Below are positions 10,029 to 22,303 of a stretch of 64,000 nt of DNA, piece after piece (within the stretch, counting starts at the first letter, position 1; the number at the start of each line of letters is the position of its first letter). The notes below the pieces were generated by a model. It was given only the letters and a program-made list of their open reading frames with translations. It was not told where the DNA came from and did no database searches. Source of the DNA: Tilletia caries (taxonomy: Eukaryota > Basidiomycota > Exobasidiomycetes > Tilletiales > Tilletiaceae); NCBI GenBank assembly GCA_032718865.1, contig JALUTQ010000039.1, forward strand, positions 992,001 through 1,056,000. The letters run 5' to 3'. Made by a program: the position numbers and the translations under genes.

Positions 10029-11048
10029 TCACGAGCTGGGCCGGGGCATCTCGGAAGAGAGCGCAGAGTGTGTCCGGGCTCCCGTCTGGCTCGCGAACAG
10101 CGATGTTGGCTTGGCCCTGGGTAAATGTGACAACAGTACGTCAGTGATAGAGCTCGAAATTACGCCTGGCATACAGAACTACCTACTTGGTGAAGTGCTT
10201 CTTCTTGACGAGGTTCAGCTTCGACGTGCAGGGAGAAACCATCTTGTCCGTCGGTGAGTTGAAGTTTTGAGCGACTGCCGCTCGTGCAGCAAGGGGTGCG
10301 ATAGCCTGAAAGCATGTAGATAATCAGTGTTAATGTTCAAATTCGACATCTGTATCGACCCTTCCCACTCATGCGTAAGGCGCATGAAGGGAGTGGCAGG
10401 ACAAGATGGGAACTCACCTTCTTGTGTCCCTCCTCCTCAGTGATGCTCGTAACCAGACCGTCGTTCGCGCGTCTCCGAACAACGACAAGACTTTGGAGTG
10501 CAGTCACAGCATCTGAGGTGCTCTGCTCAGGCATCGCAGGCATGGCATGGTCCAGCACGATCGTTGTTGAACTTGAGAACATCTCGGGTGTGGTCAGAAT
10601 CCGTTGTTGAAGTTGCTTTGAAGGGTTGCGCTAGGTGCGACAGAGTAGCAAGGGGCAGGTTTCGATCAGCAAGCCGAATCCTAAGAAGGAGAAGGTAATG
10701 GACGAGAGGTCTACTCACTTGCTGGAAATGGGCGAATAGCTCTCGGAACGCGGCGAGGCCGATAGCAACAGTGCCGTTCGGACGGGTGTAAGTAACCTCT
10801 TCCGAGAAGACGGACCAGGTGGACTCGGTCGGCTCGGCAGTCCAGATCTTCATACCAGGCAAGGAAAACGAAGTCAGCCAAGAAGTCGGTGTCAAAGGTC
10901 AAAGGCTACATCGCATGTAGGGACTCACATCGTAGATCGCTTTGATGATGGCAAGCTCGTCGGGACGCGCGTCTCGCTCTGGAAGGGCCATACTGTGCTC
11001 TGGCAAAAGGCCGACTGCGTTGTACTTGGTGTTGGAAAGGTGCAGCAT
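10029..11048 (-). CDS. NTF2-like domain protein with Spo12-like C-terminus
   Basis: Five exons read as 11048-10929, 10857-10729, 10630-10418, 10305-10187 and 10116-10029, about 222 residues. Exons 1-3 (MLHLSNTKYNAVGLLPEHS, IWTAEPTESTWSVFSEEVTY, RANDGLVTSITEEE) follow the layout of fungal SnoaL/NTF2-like proteins: helix, then the Y-x-x-PTEST strand, then a late beta strand ending in TEEExHK. Exon 4 continues in phase but carries SPTDKMVSPCTSKLN and KKKHFTK, which resembles the conserved C-terminal motif of Spo12-family mitotic-exit proteins. If exon 4 is not spliced onward, translation stops at 10183-10185; splicing at AA|GTAGGT gives the tail KAKPTSLFASQ to a stop at 10029. Whether this is one fused gene or two overlapping genes is open. 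Confidence 0.55.
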
Positions 11049-11687
11049 TGTCGATCTGTTCTTACTGGAGTTCTCTGGGAAAGCGGAAGAGTGTTTGGGG
11101 GAACAGAGTTTGACGGCGAGACTGCAGGCAGGAATGTGAAGGCGTTGTGAGTGCTGCGAAGAGACGTGTGCACTTATTTATGTGCGTTGAGAGGCCATAC
11201 TCACTTGCTGTGTCTGTTGGAAAAAGGAATAGATGTTCAAAGTTTTGTGCTGTGCTGTCTTGTTCTGTGGAATATTCGTGGTGAGACAACAACGTCGAAG
11301 AGGACCGAGCTGGAAGGAGTTGAGCTGCGTGCGGACGGTTGGCGGGTTGAGTGTGTGAATGGATGAGGTGCTGATCGACGACGGCTCAGACGATTCTTGT
11401 TCTCGACTTGGGGAGTTGGACTTGGGTGTTGGTGTTGGTGTTGGTGTTGGTGTTGGAGGTTGCGCTTGTTTCTGTGTGTTGCTCAAAATTGTGTGTTGAT
11501 CTCATCAATATTTGATGACGCGCCTGGACGGGACGCGCCGTGGGTCACGTGAGGATCGCCTGCACCGACGCCAGTCCAACACCTCCGAGAGCCTCCAGAG
11601 CTCCAAGGTCGACAGCAAGGGCCGAGCGGAGCACAACTCGACACGCTTCACCTTGACCTGACTCTAAACACATCCTCGCGCGTCGCC
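11049..11687. promoter_or_regulatory. Divergent upstream region between NTF2-like gene and NEDD8
   Basis: Shared 639-bp intergenic region of two divergently read genes. It contains a (GGTGTT)n hexanucleotide microsatellite at 11424-11457 and a possible 5'-UTR intron of the minus-strand gene (donor GTGAGTATGG near 11205). No recognisable operator. Confidence 0.4.
11424..11457. repeat. (GGTGTT)n microsatellite
   Basis: About five and a half tandem copies of GGTGTT. Confidence 0.9.
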
Positions 11688-12350
11688 ATGCTCGTCAAGA
11701 TCAAGACCCTAACCGGAAAGGGTGAGCTGCACCAGTCGGGCGGGCCGGCGCGGCCGTGTGTCTTCAACGGCCGGCTCCCTGCGCATTCCTGATGCGCATT
11801 ATCAAATCCGCCCTGAGCTAACCATGAGTTATGACTTTGCTGCCTGCACGACAGAGATCGAGCTCGACATCGAGCCCTCGGACAAGGTACGCTTCTAAAT
11901 CTCCGCTCGGACTCGAGGCGCGCGCTGGCGATCATGCCCTTGCTTCAACTGCTGAACATCCCTCTCTTGTTCGCGCAGATCTCACGCATCAAAGAGCGAG
12001 TGGAGGAGAAGGAAGGTATCCCGCCTTCGCAACAACGACTCGTCTTCGGAGGAAAGGCCATGTGAGCTCACAGCGCATCGAACTCAGCACCTCTTGCTTC
12101 ATGATCCGAGCTCTTTGACACTGACGATTCATGCGCTCTGATTCCACTGCCCGCCGGCCCCCTTATCTACCTCTCACCTCCCCTGGCGTACAGGCAAGAT
12201 GAGAAGACGGCCACCGACCTCGGCTTGACGGGCGGTTCGGTATTGCATGTGAGTATACGTGCACATGTCGCGAAGCGTGAGGAAAAGTAGGCTGATACCT
12301 ACTCGTGTCCCAACCAGCTGGTCGTCGCCCTTCGTGGCGGTAGCCTATGA
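11688..12350 (+). CDS. RUB1: NEDD8/Rub1 ubiquitin-like modifier
   Basis: Five exons (11688-11721, 11855-11886, 11980-12061, 12194-12248, 12318-12350) encode a 78-residue protein. It reads [20 protein letters not shown], then [19 protein letters not shown], then [17 protein letters not shown]. Ala before LRGG is the residue that separates NEDD8 (Ala72) from ubiquitin (Arg72). The two residues after GG (Ser-Leu) are a short propeptide expected to be removed by a Yuh1/UCHL3-type hydrolase before conjugation to cullins. All intron boundaries are GT-AG and keep phase. Length and sequence are canonical. Confidence 0.97.
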
Positions 12351-12586
12351 TCTGACAATGCGCAGGATAAGCCCCAGCTAGAAGTCGCATGTGCTGTATG
12401 CCACCTCGCCCACGAAACATCATGAGGTTCCCATTCACTGCTGCAGACACAAAACTTTCCCTCACTTTGCATTCAACCGGTGCAGGTCCCTGGCTGAAAC
12501 GTAAGAAGCGCAAGCCGATCGCAATCCTCATCACTCTGGCCTCAGGACGCAGGTTAGTGTGGAGGACGTATGGACAGATGCAGCAT

Positions 12587-13803
12587 TCATTTCCGTCGTC
12601 TGAACGCAATGGTCGTAGTCGACTGACCAGTTTGGCCACCCTAATGGCACAACACAGCTAGAATGTCAACAAGCCGCCAGGAATGCGTGAGAAGAACGCA
12701 ACGGACTGACTCACGAAGGTGAATGTTGGTGCAGGAACCACTTTCTCCACGTCGAACAGACCTGCTCAAAGGACCACGAATCAGAACTATGCTGGACGCT
12801 TGGGTCGCCCGCTCAGAAGGGAAAGAAACGGAACTCACCTCCTTCCCTCTCTGAGAATCTTCGGATCAGCTCGTCCTTGGTGAAGTTGCATGATGTGATC
12901 AGGAAGATGCCGTCTGGCCTTGTGAGCTTTCCGACCGCTTCCGTATAGAGATCTACGGGGAGAATGTCATTAATGGGTTGCGAGGATAGGGCGATCTGAA
13001 AAAGCAAAGAGGAAGATCAGCATACTGGGACCTTTTCTTCAGCGGGCCGGTCTGCTGGTATGCCTTGCGGGACTGTACTGACTGCGTCAAGCTGAGGACG
13101 AACGGAATTCGATGGTCAGTACGTCGTTAAGAGTAGCAGTCGTCAGGAAAAGGCGTAAACATACCGTGCCCTTATCGCATACAATCGCCCACCCCGTTTC
13201 CCCCGCCAATCGATTGACAGCATCCGCACTCATCAAGTCGACCTGCTCGAACCGGACCTCCTCCGACCCTTCCGCCTTCTCCCGACCAATCCGCTGGGCC
13301 AGAGAGACAGAGGCAGGGCTATAATCGATCCCGAGCATGGAAGCCGGTTCGACATCGACATCCGGTGACTCGTGCAAGGCGAAGAGAAGATGTCCGTTCC
13401 CCATGCCGAGGTCGAGGATGGCTTGTGGACCTTGGAGTAAGACTACGTCGAGTTCTTCGTCTTCGAACGCTCGTTCGAGGTAGGTGGCCATTCGCTCCAC
13501 TGCTTCTTCGCCAAACCTGTTGAGGGAAGAGAGCAGTCAGGGCATAAGTCGCATTTTCCGGCAGCATCAATATCGAAAGAGCTTACCATACTTCGCCCTC
13601 GTCCCGGTGGTCCTCCCAGTTGTTCAATTCTCGTCTGCGAAACGTGAACCAGAAAGACTTCTGTGAGCCAGCCGCAATAGGTTGGCAATTTTATTCCCCT
13701 CGTCCTTCAAGACTCACTCGTACACACCATCCCAATGCGTCTTCGTACCCAACTTCGATTCGGGTAGAGCGTCCGCAGGAACAGAAGCCTCAGCCTTCGA
13801 CAT
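12587..13803 (-). CDS. EFM4: Protein-lysine methyltransferase EFM4 (eEF1A Lys methylation)
   Basis: SAM-dependent class I methyltransferase of the METTL10/EFM4 family, which methylates elongation factor eEF1A in the cytosol. Start MSKAEASVPADALPESKLGT leads to the family N-terminus KTHWDGVYE and NWEDHRDEGEVWFGE. The SAM motif is ILDLGMGNGHLLFAL, followed by LGIDYSP and FEQVDL. The post-motif block reads CDKGT then, across small exons, LDA and IALSSQPIND. LTRPDGIFLITSCNFTKDEL is characteristic of the family. The C-terminus VVPAPTFTF|GGQTGQSTTTIAFRRRK matches the FxFGGxxG strand. At least six introns, one exon being only about 10 nt (LDA). All blocks splice in phase. Confidence 0.9.
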
Positions 13804-13989
13804 CGTTTCCTTTCGCCAAGGTTGACGTCCTCAATTTCTTGCGAAAGGGACGTGGTGGGAGGACAGAAGAAACAAAGACGTTCCGCGGAATTTCGTTCCC
13901 AAGGTTCGCTCAAACGACCCACGACATCGCTCCCCCAGCATCACCACTCAACATCTCTGTGTGATTCTAAACAAAAGCCACGTCCAGTC
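13804..13989. promoter_or_regulatory. Bidirectional promoter, EFM4/LAS1
   Basis: Only 186 bp separate the two start codons of the divergent genes, so promoter elements must be shared. No clear TATA box seen. Confidence 0.5.
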
Positions 13990-14902
13990 ATGAGGGTACC
14001 CCGTCGAACGCCGTACCTGCACTCGCCCGCCTCCGAGCTCAAAGCGGTCCATACGCTCCTCTATTCGCGCAGCCCGGCGGACCGACGAGCAGGCTTGGAA
14101 CGAATCTCGGTCTGGCTCAATCGGTCCGCATGTCCCTACGCTGTCGAAAACACGGCGGCCCTCGTTGAAGCTCAGCTGAGTGAGGCAGACGAAACGGGGA
14201 GAAGACCGGAGAGTATGGCTAGTAGACTTAGTCTGAACATGGCCATCGTCCGGTGAGTTATTGGGAAAACGCGGTTGTCTTTGATGAGAGAGATTCCTCC
14301 CCTTCTTAAATCTTTTTTTTTTTTCCTTCCTCAGGTTCGTCAACTCCCTCGTGGACTCGTATCAGACTGGGATGTTCGCCGCACCTGTCAAGACGATAGC
14401 CATGCGAGTCAATCTCCCGCTCTGGTTGGTCGAGCTCCGACATGCTGGCACACACGATGAGCTTCCTTCTCTCGAATCCCTCAGAACTGCGAGCGACCTC
14501 GTAAGTAAAGTTTTCCAGTTTCGACACTGAACGCAAGGCTGACCTCGCCTGAACACTGGCATGCAGGCTCTACAATGGCTCGACGCCAATTTCTGGATGC
14601 CTTCCATCGGTGAGGCCGACAAAGTATCCAACGATGATGTTCGGCCAGGATCGCAAGACGACATTCTCGACGGCTTCCCCGAGCCCACCAAGTCCACAGG
14701 CTTCGAGAGCGACCTGGACGTGATGCGAAGAAGAATTGAAGAAGCCGAGAGGCTCAAGCTCCGGAATCGCGCTGAGCTGGCGCGCGAAAAGGCTTCTGCA
14801 GCCTCGGACCCTCTGCCATCTGGCTGGAGGATAGCCTCCAGCGACTGGACCCCTACTCCCATCGGACTTCTCAACGGCAGAATACCTGAGCTTGACCTCT
14901 AG
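13990..14902 (+). CDS. LAS1: LAS1 pre-rRNA processing endoribonuclease, short form
   Basis: Three exons (13990-14252, 14335-14500, 14567-14902) give 254 residues. Las1 is the HEPN nuclease that cuts ITS2 during 60S ribosome assembly, working with Grc3. Exon 1 starts MRVPRRTPYLHSPASELKAV and includes RRAGLERISVWLNR; exon 2 has LSLNMAIVR|FVNSLVDSYQ and LPLWLVELRHAGTHDELPSL, whose RHxxTH is the HEPN catalytic signature (R-x4-6-H). Exon 3 continues ALQWLDANFW and ends with WTPTPIGLLNGRIPELDL, a C-terminal motif known in Las1 proteins. It lacks the long middle region of the yeast protein (about 500 aa). The catalytic residues are intact. Confidence 0.92.
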
Positions 14903-15042
14903 ATCCAAAGCAAATACACGAAGACTCCCCAATAGACAGAGATTCAAACTAAGCAAAGCAGAGATATTGTGTTCGATTCCTGCAAAGTGTGGGTGAGATA
15001 CGCAGGGACAGGACGAAGTTCTAATGCACAGGAATCAGCTTA

Positions 15043-17021
15043 TTAGATGTCGCCCTTGAGAGAACTTCGACCAGCGCGGAGGATTTCGTCGACGGCCAAA
15101 AGGTTGGTCGCAATGACGGAGCTACGTGGTGTTGAACATGGGATGAGTCAGTGAACGCGCGTGCAAGATGAACGATCTGGCGTAAAAAACTCACCAACTG
15201 TGAATCATGTGTCGCTTGACCCGGTAGTTATCCCAGATACCCTCGCCAACAACGTCCATCGGCTCGCCCGTCTTGAGGTCCAGACCAACGACGTGCCCCT
15301 CACTCTGCTCGTCCTGCAGGTTGACAATGGCATCCTGTACGTCGAATCCACCGTTGGCAGCCAGCGTCTTGGGCAAGATCAAAAGAGCCTCGGCAAACGC
15401 TAGCACACCGAGCTTGGCTCGGCCTTTCGCTGTCTTGGCCGTGTTCTCAACAAGGTGCGCTGCCACCGAAATCTCAAAGGCACCGCCACCTGGAATGAGC
15501 GACTGGTCTTCGAGAGCATTCTTGACACTTCGCAGACCGTCACGGACAGCATCTTGGATCTGGGCAATCGTGTGCGCATTCGGCCCTGGTTGATGGAGGG
15601 AAATTACGTCAATGGCGCAATCGCAGTCAGAATGTTGAAAGATGAAACTTACCCTTGATCAAGATTGTGACACTCTTAGGGTCTCTGAGCTCCTCCACAA
15701 ATGTGAACTTCTCCTCTCCCAGCGTATGCTCATAGACGAGACCAGCATACCCCAAAACGTCCGGCGACAAGTCATCGACAGAGTTTTGGGAGATACCGCC
15801 ACAGCACAGTTGCAGACGCTCCATGTTTCTCCGCTTTGCGCGTCGGAGGGCAAGGATGCCGTTCTTGGCGAGCACATCGAGGGAAAGGGGGTCAATGCCC
15901 TTCTGGTTGAAGATGACGAACTTCTTGGGCTTCTCGGTTGAGCCCTCGGTCGGTGCATCGCATACTGCATTCTTGAGCTCGACGATCTTCTTGAGCTTTG
16001 CGTCTACGAATCGACGCTCGGACTCGACCAGTTTCTCCCGTTGCTCCGCAGAGGAGTAGAAGAAGCCAGAGTTGATCTCGCTGCGCGCACCGCGTATAGT
16101 TGTGTCAGCTGATAAATAAACGTAACTGGAGGTGACGATCATACTCACGTCTTCTCGTATTCCAAGCTGACGTTCAATGTCAGAACGAAGGCATTCTCCA
16201 CTCTCTTTGGCATGTCCGCGTGCCGTCCGCCATGGTCCATCACGAGGCCCTTTACGAGCTGCGTGTCCGTCTCCGTCTTGTGCTGCATCTTCATGATCTC
16301 AATCATGTGAAGATCGATAGGGTCCTTGATCTCCCATTCGTTCACAGCTTCCGAGCTGCCGTCAGCCTTGGGTGCAGGGACATCGATCTTGGTCGATGTT
16401 GATGGTCGGATCGCAAGGACGGCGTCAACGATATCAGAGGCGAGCTGTGTGGCGAGCTTGGGGTGGAGCTTCGTGGCGAGCGAAGTGTGTGCGACCTTAA
16501 CGAGAATGACGCGGTCGAGCTCGGGTGTTTGCTTGAACTCCTCGAGGAACTGCATGACAACACAATGGAAAGGCTCGTGAGCTCAGTGAGGCAAAGAGGG
16601 AAGTCCGCCAGCGCTCCAGACTTACTTTCAAGGTAGCGGCCTTGGCAATTTCAAATCCTTCTGAGATGACGCGCGGGTGCACGCCCTCACCGATGTAACG
16701 ATCCGCCTGCTTGAGAAGCTCACCGACGAGCAGGACGACGGACGTGGTGCCGTCACCGCACTGCTCATCCTGCGCAACCGCCGTACGTGCAATCATGGCA
16801 GCAGTTGGGTTGGTGATCTGCATCTCGGACAAGAGAACCTTGCCATCCTTGGTCATGCGCAGACTGCCACTGCCGTCGACGAGGAGCTTGAGCTGGCCGC
16901 GAGGACCGTAACTTGGCTTGAGCACGCCGGCGAGACCGACCGCTCCGGCGGTGTTGACCTGGAGCGCCTGCGACCGCCGCACCGACTCCGCGCGTCCGTT
17001 GAGAAGCTCGACGGCTGACAT
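15043..17021 (-). CDS. CCT6: T-complex protein 1 subunit zeta (CCT6)
   Basis: Five exons (17021-16626, 16549-16149, 16080-15653, 15585-15195, 15121-15043) encode a full-length group II chaperonin subunit of the cytosolic TRiC/CCT ring that folds actin and tubulin. ATP-site motifs are present: [38 protein letters not shown], and GGGAFE late in the protein. The zeta assignment rests on [39 protein letters not shown] and [15 protein letters not shown], plus the ending [21 protein letters not shown]. Every exon junction restores the reading phase. No oddities. It converges on LAS1 (141 bp between stops) and diverges from BUB3. Confidence 0.96.
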
Positions 17022-17319
17022 TGTTCTGAGTGTGGTGTGGGTGCGATTCGTTCGAACTGCTGGACGTCAAGAAGAATTGAAAGGTGGCCTTGCGCACTCA
17101 CTTCTCCTCTGCGCGGTCGAACTTCCTTGGGGTCAGAGCGGGTCTCGGCCGAAAGAACGGAAACACCAAAGTCACGTGACAAGATTGATCAACGCGACGC
17201 GAGAACAACACTTCCGAACGCGTCTCCACTCTCCTGACTGGAGACTGGAGAGCAACACTACTTCAAGTTGACCACCATCATCTCGTAGGAACCCCTCGTA
17301 CAACCTGAAGGCAGCAGTA
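17022..17319. promoter_or_regulatory. Bidirectional promoter, CCT6/BUB3
   Basis: A 298-bp divergent intergenic region drives both genes. No element recognised. Confidence 0.45.
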
Positions 17320-18799
17320 ATGGAACTGGAACTACCCTCGCTACCTTCGCAGCCAGTCAGTGCGCTCGCTTTCAGTCCAGACGACACCAAATCCGAAGGC
17401 TCAGAGCGGTTACTCGTCGCAAGCTGGGACAGCGTGAGTCTCTTGAACCCGGTTTTTACAGACTACCCACTGCTGACTGTCTTGTCATCTGCTTCTCCAG
17501 AATATCAATCTGTATGATCTGAAGGGCGCAAAAACACAAGACGACGTCCGCTTACTACACACGTTCGCCCACGAGGCGCCCGTGCTGGATGTATGCTGGG
17601 TTGGAAATGACGTTGCCGCGAGTGGAAGCGTAGACAGAAGAGTTCGCCTGTGAGTGAGCATGATGGATTTTGCGCTGCTCTCAGCGGCTTTTGACCCCCG
17701 TCTCCGCCAACTTTTTCCAGTCTCGATTTAAGGAACGGTACCAGCGAAATCATTGGGAAACACGACATGCCAATTTCAAGAATACGGTATAGTCAAGAGA
17801 GCAGTAAGTACGAGCGATGGCCTTTCTTCGCATATGTGTTTCCGCAGCTAATGATCTTACCTGTCTATAGATCTCTTGATATCAGGAAGTTGGGACCGCA
17901 GCCTCAAAATCTGGGATCCACTTTCTCGCAGATTACTCCAGACTCTCGAACTCGGAGAAAAGGTCCTCGCCATGGACATCTCTCCCCCTTATTCCTCTTC
18001 ATTGGCCGAAATCGACCCTACTCCTCGGCTCGTAGTCGGTCTGACAAATAGGAAAGTCACGATATACAACCTCGACAAGTGGGCCAGGGCTGCTGCTAAA
18101 GTCATGGCTGGACAAGAGACCACCGAGGAGGAGTGGGCACCGGAGGAGAGCCGAGACAGCGGCTTGAAGTTCATTCTCAAAGATATACGGTGTCTTCCAA
18201 ACGGCAGTGGTGAGCATCTCTCCCTTTGATACGATTGCTCTAAATTGCCAGGGGCTGATCTCCTTTCACAAATTGTGTACCTCAGGCTTTGCAATGTCCT
18301 CTGTCGAAGGACGCGTCTCCGTCGACTTCTTCAGCTCCGCCGAAATCACCGCCAAGACGTACGCCTTCAAGTGCCATCGTCAGCCAGGCGACGACGGCAT
18401 CGACACCGTATACCCCATAAATGCCCTCGCGTTCCACCCGCGCCATGGATCTTTCGCCACCCTCGGCGGAGACGCCATGGTCCACATCTGGGACCCGGTG
18501 GCCAAGAAACGGATACGGGTGTATCCTCAGTTCCCGGCGGCGCTGAGCGCGGCGGCTTTCAGTGCGGATGGCAAATGGTTCGCGATTGCAAGTGGGGCGC
18601 AGGGCATTGATGATGATGGGAATGGTGATTTGGAGTCAGCAACGGTCATCTCGGGCCCAGTCTCCGTGGTGGTGCGGCGCGTCGGGGACGAGACCAAGGT
18701 GAGTTATGAGCACACTTCCTTTGCACGTCCCTTGATCCGCATTGCTGACTATTGGAATTCCTTCTACAGCCTAAGTCTAGCAAAGTCAAGAAGGGTTGA
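17320..18799 (+). CDS. BUB3: Spindle checkpoint WD40 protein BUB3
   Basis: Six exons (17320-17433, 17501-17649, 17721-17803, 17871-18209, 18295-18698, 18770-18799). Bub3 is a seven-bladed WD40 protein that brings Bub1 and Mad3/BubR1 to phosphorylated Knl1 at kinetochores. Diagnostic segments: MELELPSLPSQPVSALAFSP, LVASWDS|NINLYDL, VLDVCWVGNDVAASGSVDRR, LLISGSWDRSLKIWDPLS, CLPNGS|GFAMSSVEGRVSV, KTYAFKCHR and YPINALAFHPRHGSFATLGG. The ending PKSSKVKKG is short and basic, as usual. A loop with AKVMAGQETTEEEWAPEESR is somewhat longer than in yeast. Converges on BRF1. Confidence 0.95.
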
Positions 18800-19058
18800 A
18801 AACCACGGAATTTTTGCAGAGTCGAGTCCTATCAATGCTTTGTCAAGGTGTGCAGTGCATGTTCGCCTGCTGTGTATTAATGCAATTCAAAGCTCGTGCA
18901 GTGTAGATTACAATCTTTGTACAGTTGTGCGTTGACAAGCGGGAGTGACATTGTTCAACTTCGCCGTGGCATCGCGAGGGCGGCGAGGTGAAAGCAGGAC
19001 AAAATGGCGAAGGGATCTTCCGCTAACGGAGCTTGGTATCGTGGGAAGGGCCCAGATT

Positions 19059-21907
19059 TTACCACTCGTCTGCATACCCGCCCCCACCGTCCTCTTGCTG
19101 GAAGTTGCCCCTGACCATCCGACTAAACTCCGCCGCCATCGGATCAGCCGGGTCGCCACCGTCCGTGGTCGCGCCGTCGGTGTCGGCCCCGCTGCTCCTG
19201 CCCGACCGTGAGCGTCCCTGCGAGCGGCCACCTTTCCGCTTCGAGGACCCGGGCGCGGCGATATCAGCCACACCCCCGGACCTGTCGACCGCCACTCCGT
19301 CAACCTCGTAAATGGGCTCGTCGTCCTCATCCTCATCCTCATCCTCATCCCCATCCTCGCCCACAGCTTCCTCCTGACGACGCCGAGACGAGGAGCCGGA
19401 ACGTTCCTTGCCTTTCTTCTTCGAAGCAGACGGCTTTTGGTCGAACATCGAGTTGAGAATGTCGTAGTTCAGTTTGCGAGAGAATTTCTTGTTTTGCTGC
19501 ATCATCTTCTGGGTCGCCTCCGCGGCAGTGGCACCCATCGGAGTAGACGAGTCGCGTGGTTTGCGTTTCCGTTGCTGGAGGGGGGTTTCAAAATGCACGT
19601 GTCAGAGCAAGGGGATCAGAGCGACGTCGTCTTCGAGATCAAGACTTCTCACCTCTCGTTTTGCGGCTGGAAGGCCTTGCTTCTCCAACAGCTCGATTTT
19701 CAGCTGTTTGTTCAGTTCCCGTTCCAAGTAGTCCCTGTTGAACTCGACCCAAACCCGCTCCTTGATCTTGACCTCGGCGTCCGTGGCAATGTACATGTCT
19801 AGCTCCTCCTCGTCTAATCCCACAAGCTCTTCTTCTGGCATGATGGGCGCGCTCATGCTTCGTTTGCGTACGCGAGGGAAGTAAATGCGAGTTGGATCCA
19901 GATCCTCGACGGATGAATCACTAGCGATGGAGTCGTGGTCGTCTTCGTCTGCCCGTTCGTCCGTGCCGCGCGTTTCGCCTTCTTGCCTTGGTCCAGTGCC
20001 AGAACGCGGTTGCGCATCACCGTCGCGAGGCTCATCGTTCCCTTCATCGTCATCTGTAGCGTTTGCTTCAGCATTCGTTTCTACTCGTCCTTCGGCCGAT
20101 TCAACTGCTTGGACCTCCCGCCGTGCCTCCGAATCACGCTCCTTAGAAGTCGAGGGCCGAGCCGCGTCGGCTTCACCTGTCGACCTTAATCGCGGATCGA
20201 TGTCGTCCATCGTTATTTCCTTTGGAACGGAAGAAGGCAATGCCCTGGCCCTCGCGATACGCGCCGACTCCTCAGCCTCTACTTCGTCCGCAGTCTGTCG
20301 CAGCTCGGGGCGCTTTAGCAGCTCGGCGACGTCATCCTCTGCGAGTCGATCGAACTCGGCTTCCATTTCTATTTGCCGTTGTCGTGCTTGAGCCTGCTCA
20401 AATGTTTCTGGCTCTTCCAGGTCCGAGTTGTTGCCAGTATCTTCGGCTCGAGGAAGGGCTCCCGAGCGTGGTCCGTTCTGAGATTGTTGCTCCTCGTCAT
20501 CCTCCCCATCTGCATCCTCTTCACCGTCCTCGTCGTCGGCATCCTCGGCGTTATCGCTGGCCTTCCCTTTGCCCTTGCGAGTTTGTTTGCGTTGACGGCC
20601 ACTCCCGGTGCCTTCGACGTCGTCTTGCTCATTCTCCTGGTCACCTTCTTCGTCAATGACCTCTCGTTTGCGTTTCTTCTCCTTCTTCTCCTTCTTGACC
20701 TTCTTGCTCTTTACAGTTTCCAGAGGTTCGTAGAATGCCGGGGGATCCTGAGCATTTTCGAGCCAAAGACTGCGGAAGTCGGCAACGGAGAGCTTGCTGG
20801 AGTCCGTTTTTGCAAACTCGTCGAGTCGTTTGCGCAATGTGACGTCTGCGATGCGTGCTACCTGGACGACTTCGGCGATGGAGCGTCGGAAGTGGTTCAT
20901 TCGAGCTGCGAGGATGAGAGCGGCTGCGCAGATGCCGGCTGGCCTGCGGCCTTGTACCATCCAATCTGCAGTGAAGCGTTTGATGAGGCGCAGGGCATCA
21001 GAGGTTACTTTGGGCGCGTCGTCGCCGAAGTCCAGCATGATGGCGAAACGTTGAATGTAGATGGAAGGATCAACAATTGTCGAAGCACCATCTACGCCCC
21101 GAGGTGGCTTCATATGAATCATGCGTGTGAGCTTAAGGTAGCTTCTGCCCAGGGTAAAGACGTTTTCCTGGAGAAGAAGGGATGCATTTAGTGGGGTCAG
21201 CGCATGAAGTCTCAAGGTAGGTAGGCGAAAGTCGGACTCACGCCTATGGAGTCAGCAAAGTCAATGAGCATGAGTGGTCTGTTCTCGTACCGGCAGGCCA
21301 GGTACAGACAAGAGGCGACAGTAATGTCGGATTTGCGACCGAGTACAAAGTTGGAGGGGTCAGAATGTTCTCTGAGCCATTCGCCTCCTCCGACCATGGC
21401 AAGAGTGAAGACGCGATGCGCCATGAGGATCACACTTTCGGACAAGTTCCAAATTCCGGCCATCTTGCGAATGTTTTGAAGGGCTGTGAGGGGAAGCAGA
21501 GGAGAGTGAGCCGGGGCGGACCAAGGGCCAGCAAGAGCGAGACGCATACAGCCAGACATACCATTGGAAAGGGTTTGCTGGCGCGATTCCCCGGCACTAC
21601 TGCCTCGGAATCCGCCTGGTCCTGCGATACGAGCGCCGGCTGTTGGCCCAAAGTAGATATCACGGAGAGAAGGTCATCAGCTACGCCTAGGAAGAGGTCA
21701 AGCACAAGTGGGAAGGAAGCACGTACCTTGACCGGCGGCGACATAGCTACCCTGAACGGTGGCCGCGCCTGAGGACGTTTCTCCGAAGGTGACCTCGGAC
21801 ACGATCTGGGACTGTTCCAAGACGGAACCACAGTCACCACAGGCAACAGTGTCGCCATCGTGGACGATGTTGTTGGACTGGCACTCCCTGCACTGAAGCC
21901 GTCCCAT
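19059..21907 (-). CDS. BRF1: TFIIIB subunit BRF1 (TFIIB-related factor)
   Basis: Five exons (21907-21727, 21639-21562, 21483-21242, 21167-19653, 19574-19059). Brf1 joins TBP and Bdp1 on Pol III promoters. The N-terminal zinc ribbon is MGRLQCRECQSNNIVHDGD with VACGDCGSVLEQSQIVSEV (four Cys). Two cyclin folds follow: ALQNIRKMAG...LGRKSDITVASCLYLACR, then KRFTADWMVQGRRPAGICAA. A long Asp/Glu/Lys-rich linker (about residues 300-560) is followed by the Brf1-specific block (DLDPTRIYFPRVRKRS, VWVEFNRDYLERELNKQ) and a homology II-like region (RKLNYDILNSMFDQKPSASKKK). The C-terminal acidic repeat GDEDEDEDEDDEP comes from a (GATGAG)n-like run at 19321-19357. Intact. Confidence 0.95.
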
Positions 21908-22303
21908 CGCAGCCGCGCGGTCGAGTGGAGTTTTTGAGAGCGGGTACTAAATGTGTGCGGGCGCGCTCACGTTCGACGCGTCTGCCCAAGAAGAGAGTCT
22001 GTCTTTTCTGTTTCCTCTCCCAGTAGTAAAGGGAAGCGGCCTTCCTTGCTGAATGAATGCGTTCAGTCAAGTCAAGTGGAAGTGAGAGTGAGCCGGACAG
22101 CATGATGGTCCCGCCCGCCATCGGGGCCCCTAGTCTGATCACACCAGACCGTCGCACGCACGTGATGACAAGGACAGGATCCCGTGGAGACGGTCTGGGG
22201 ACATTCGACGCGATTTACTTAGTAGGTGGCCCATACAGAACTGAAAGTTGTCGCAGACACTGCTCCAGTCTCAGTGAAAATTAATATGGATCCCCCGTGT
22301 ATC

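Noticed and set aside
9912..10116. Separate gene reading FPNRDFQLFVGSNDG
   Set aside because: No start codon or independent promoter; it is best explained as an alternative reading of the last exon of the NTF2/Spo12-like gene.
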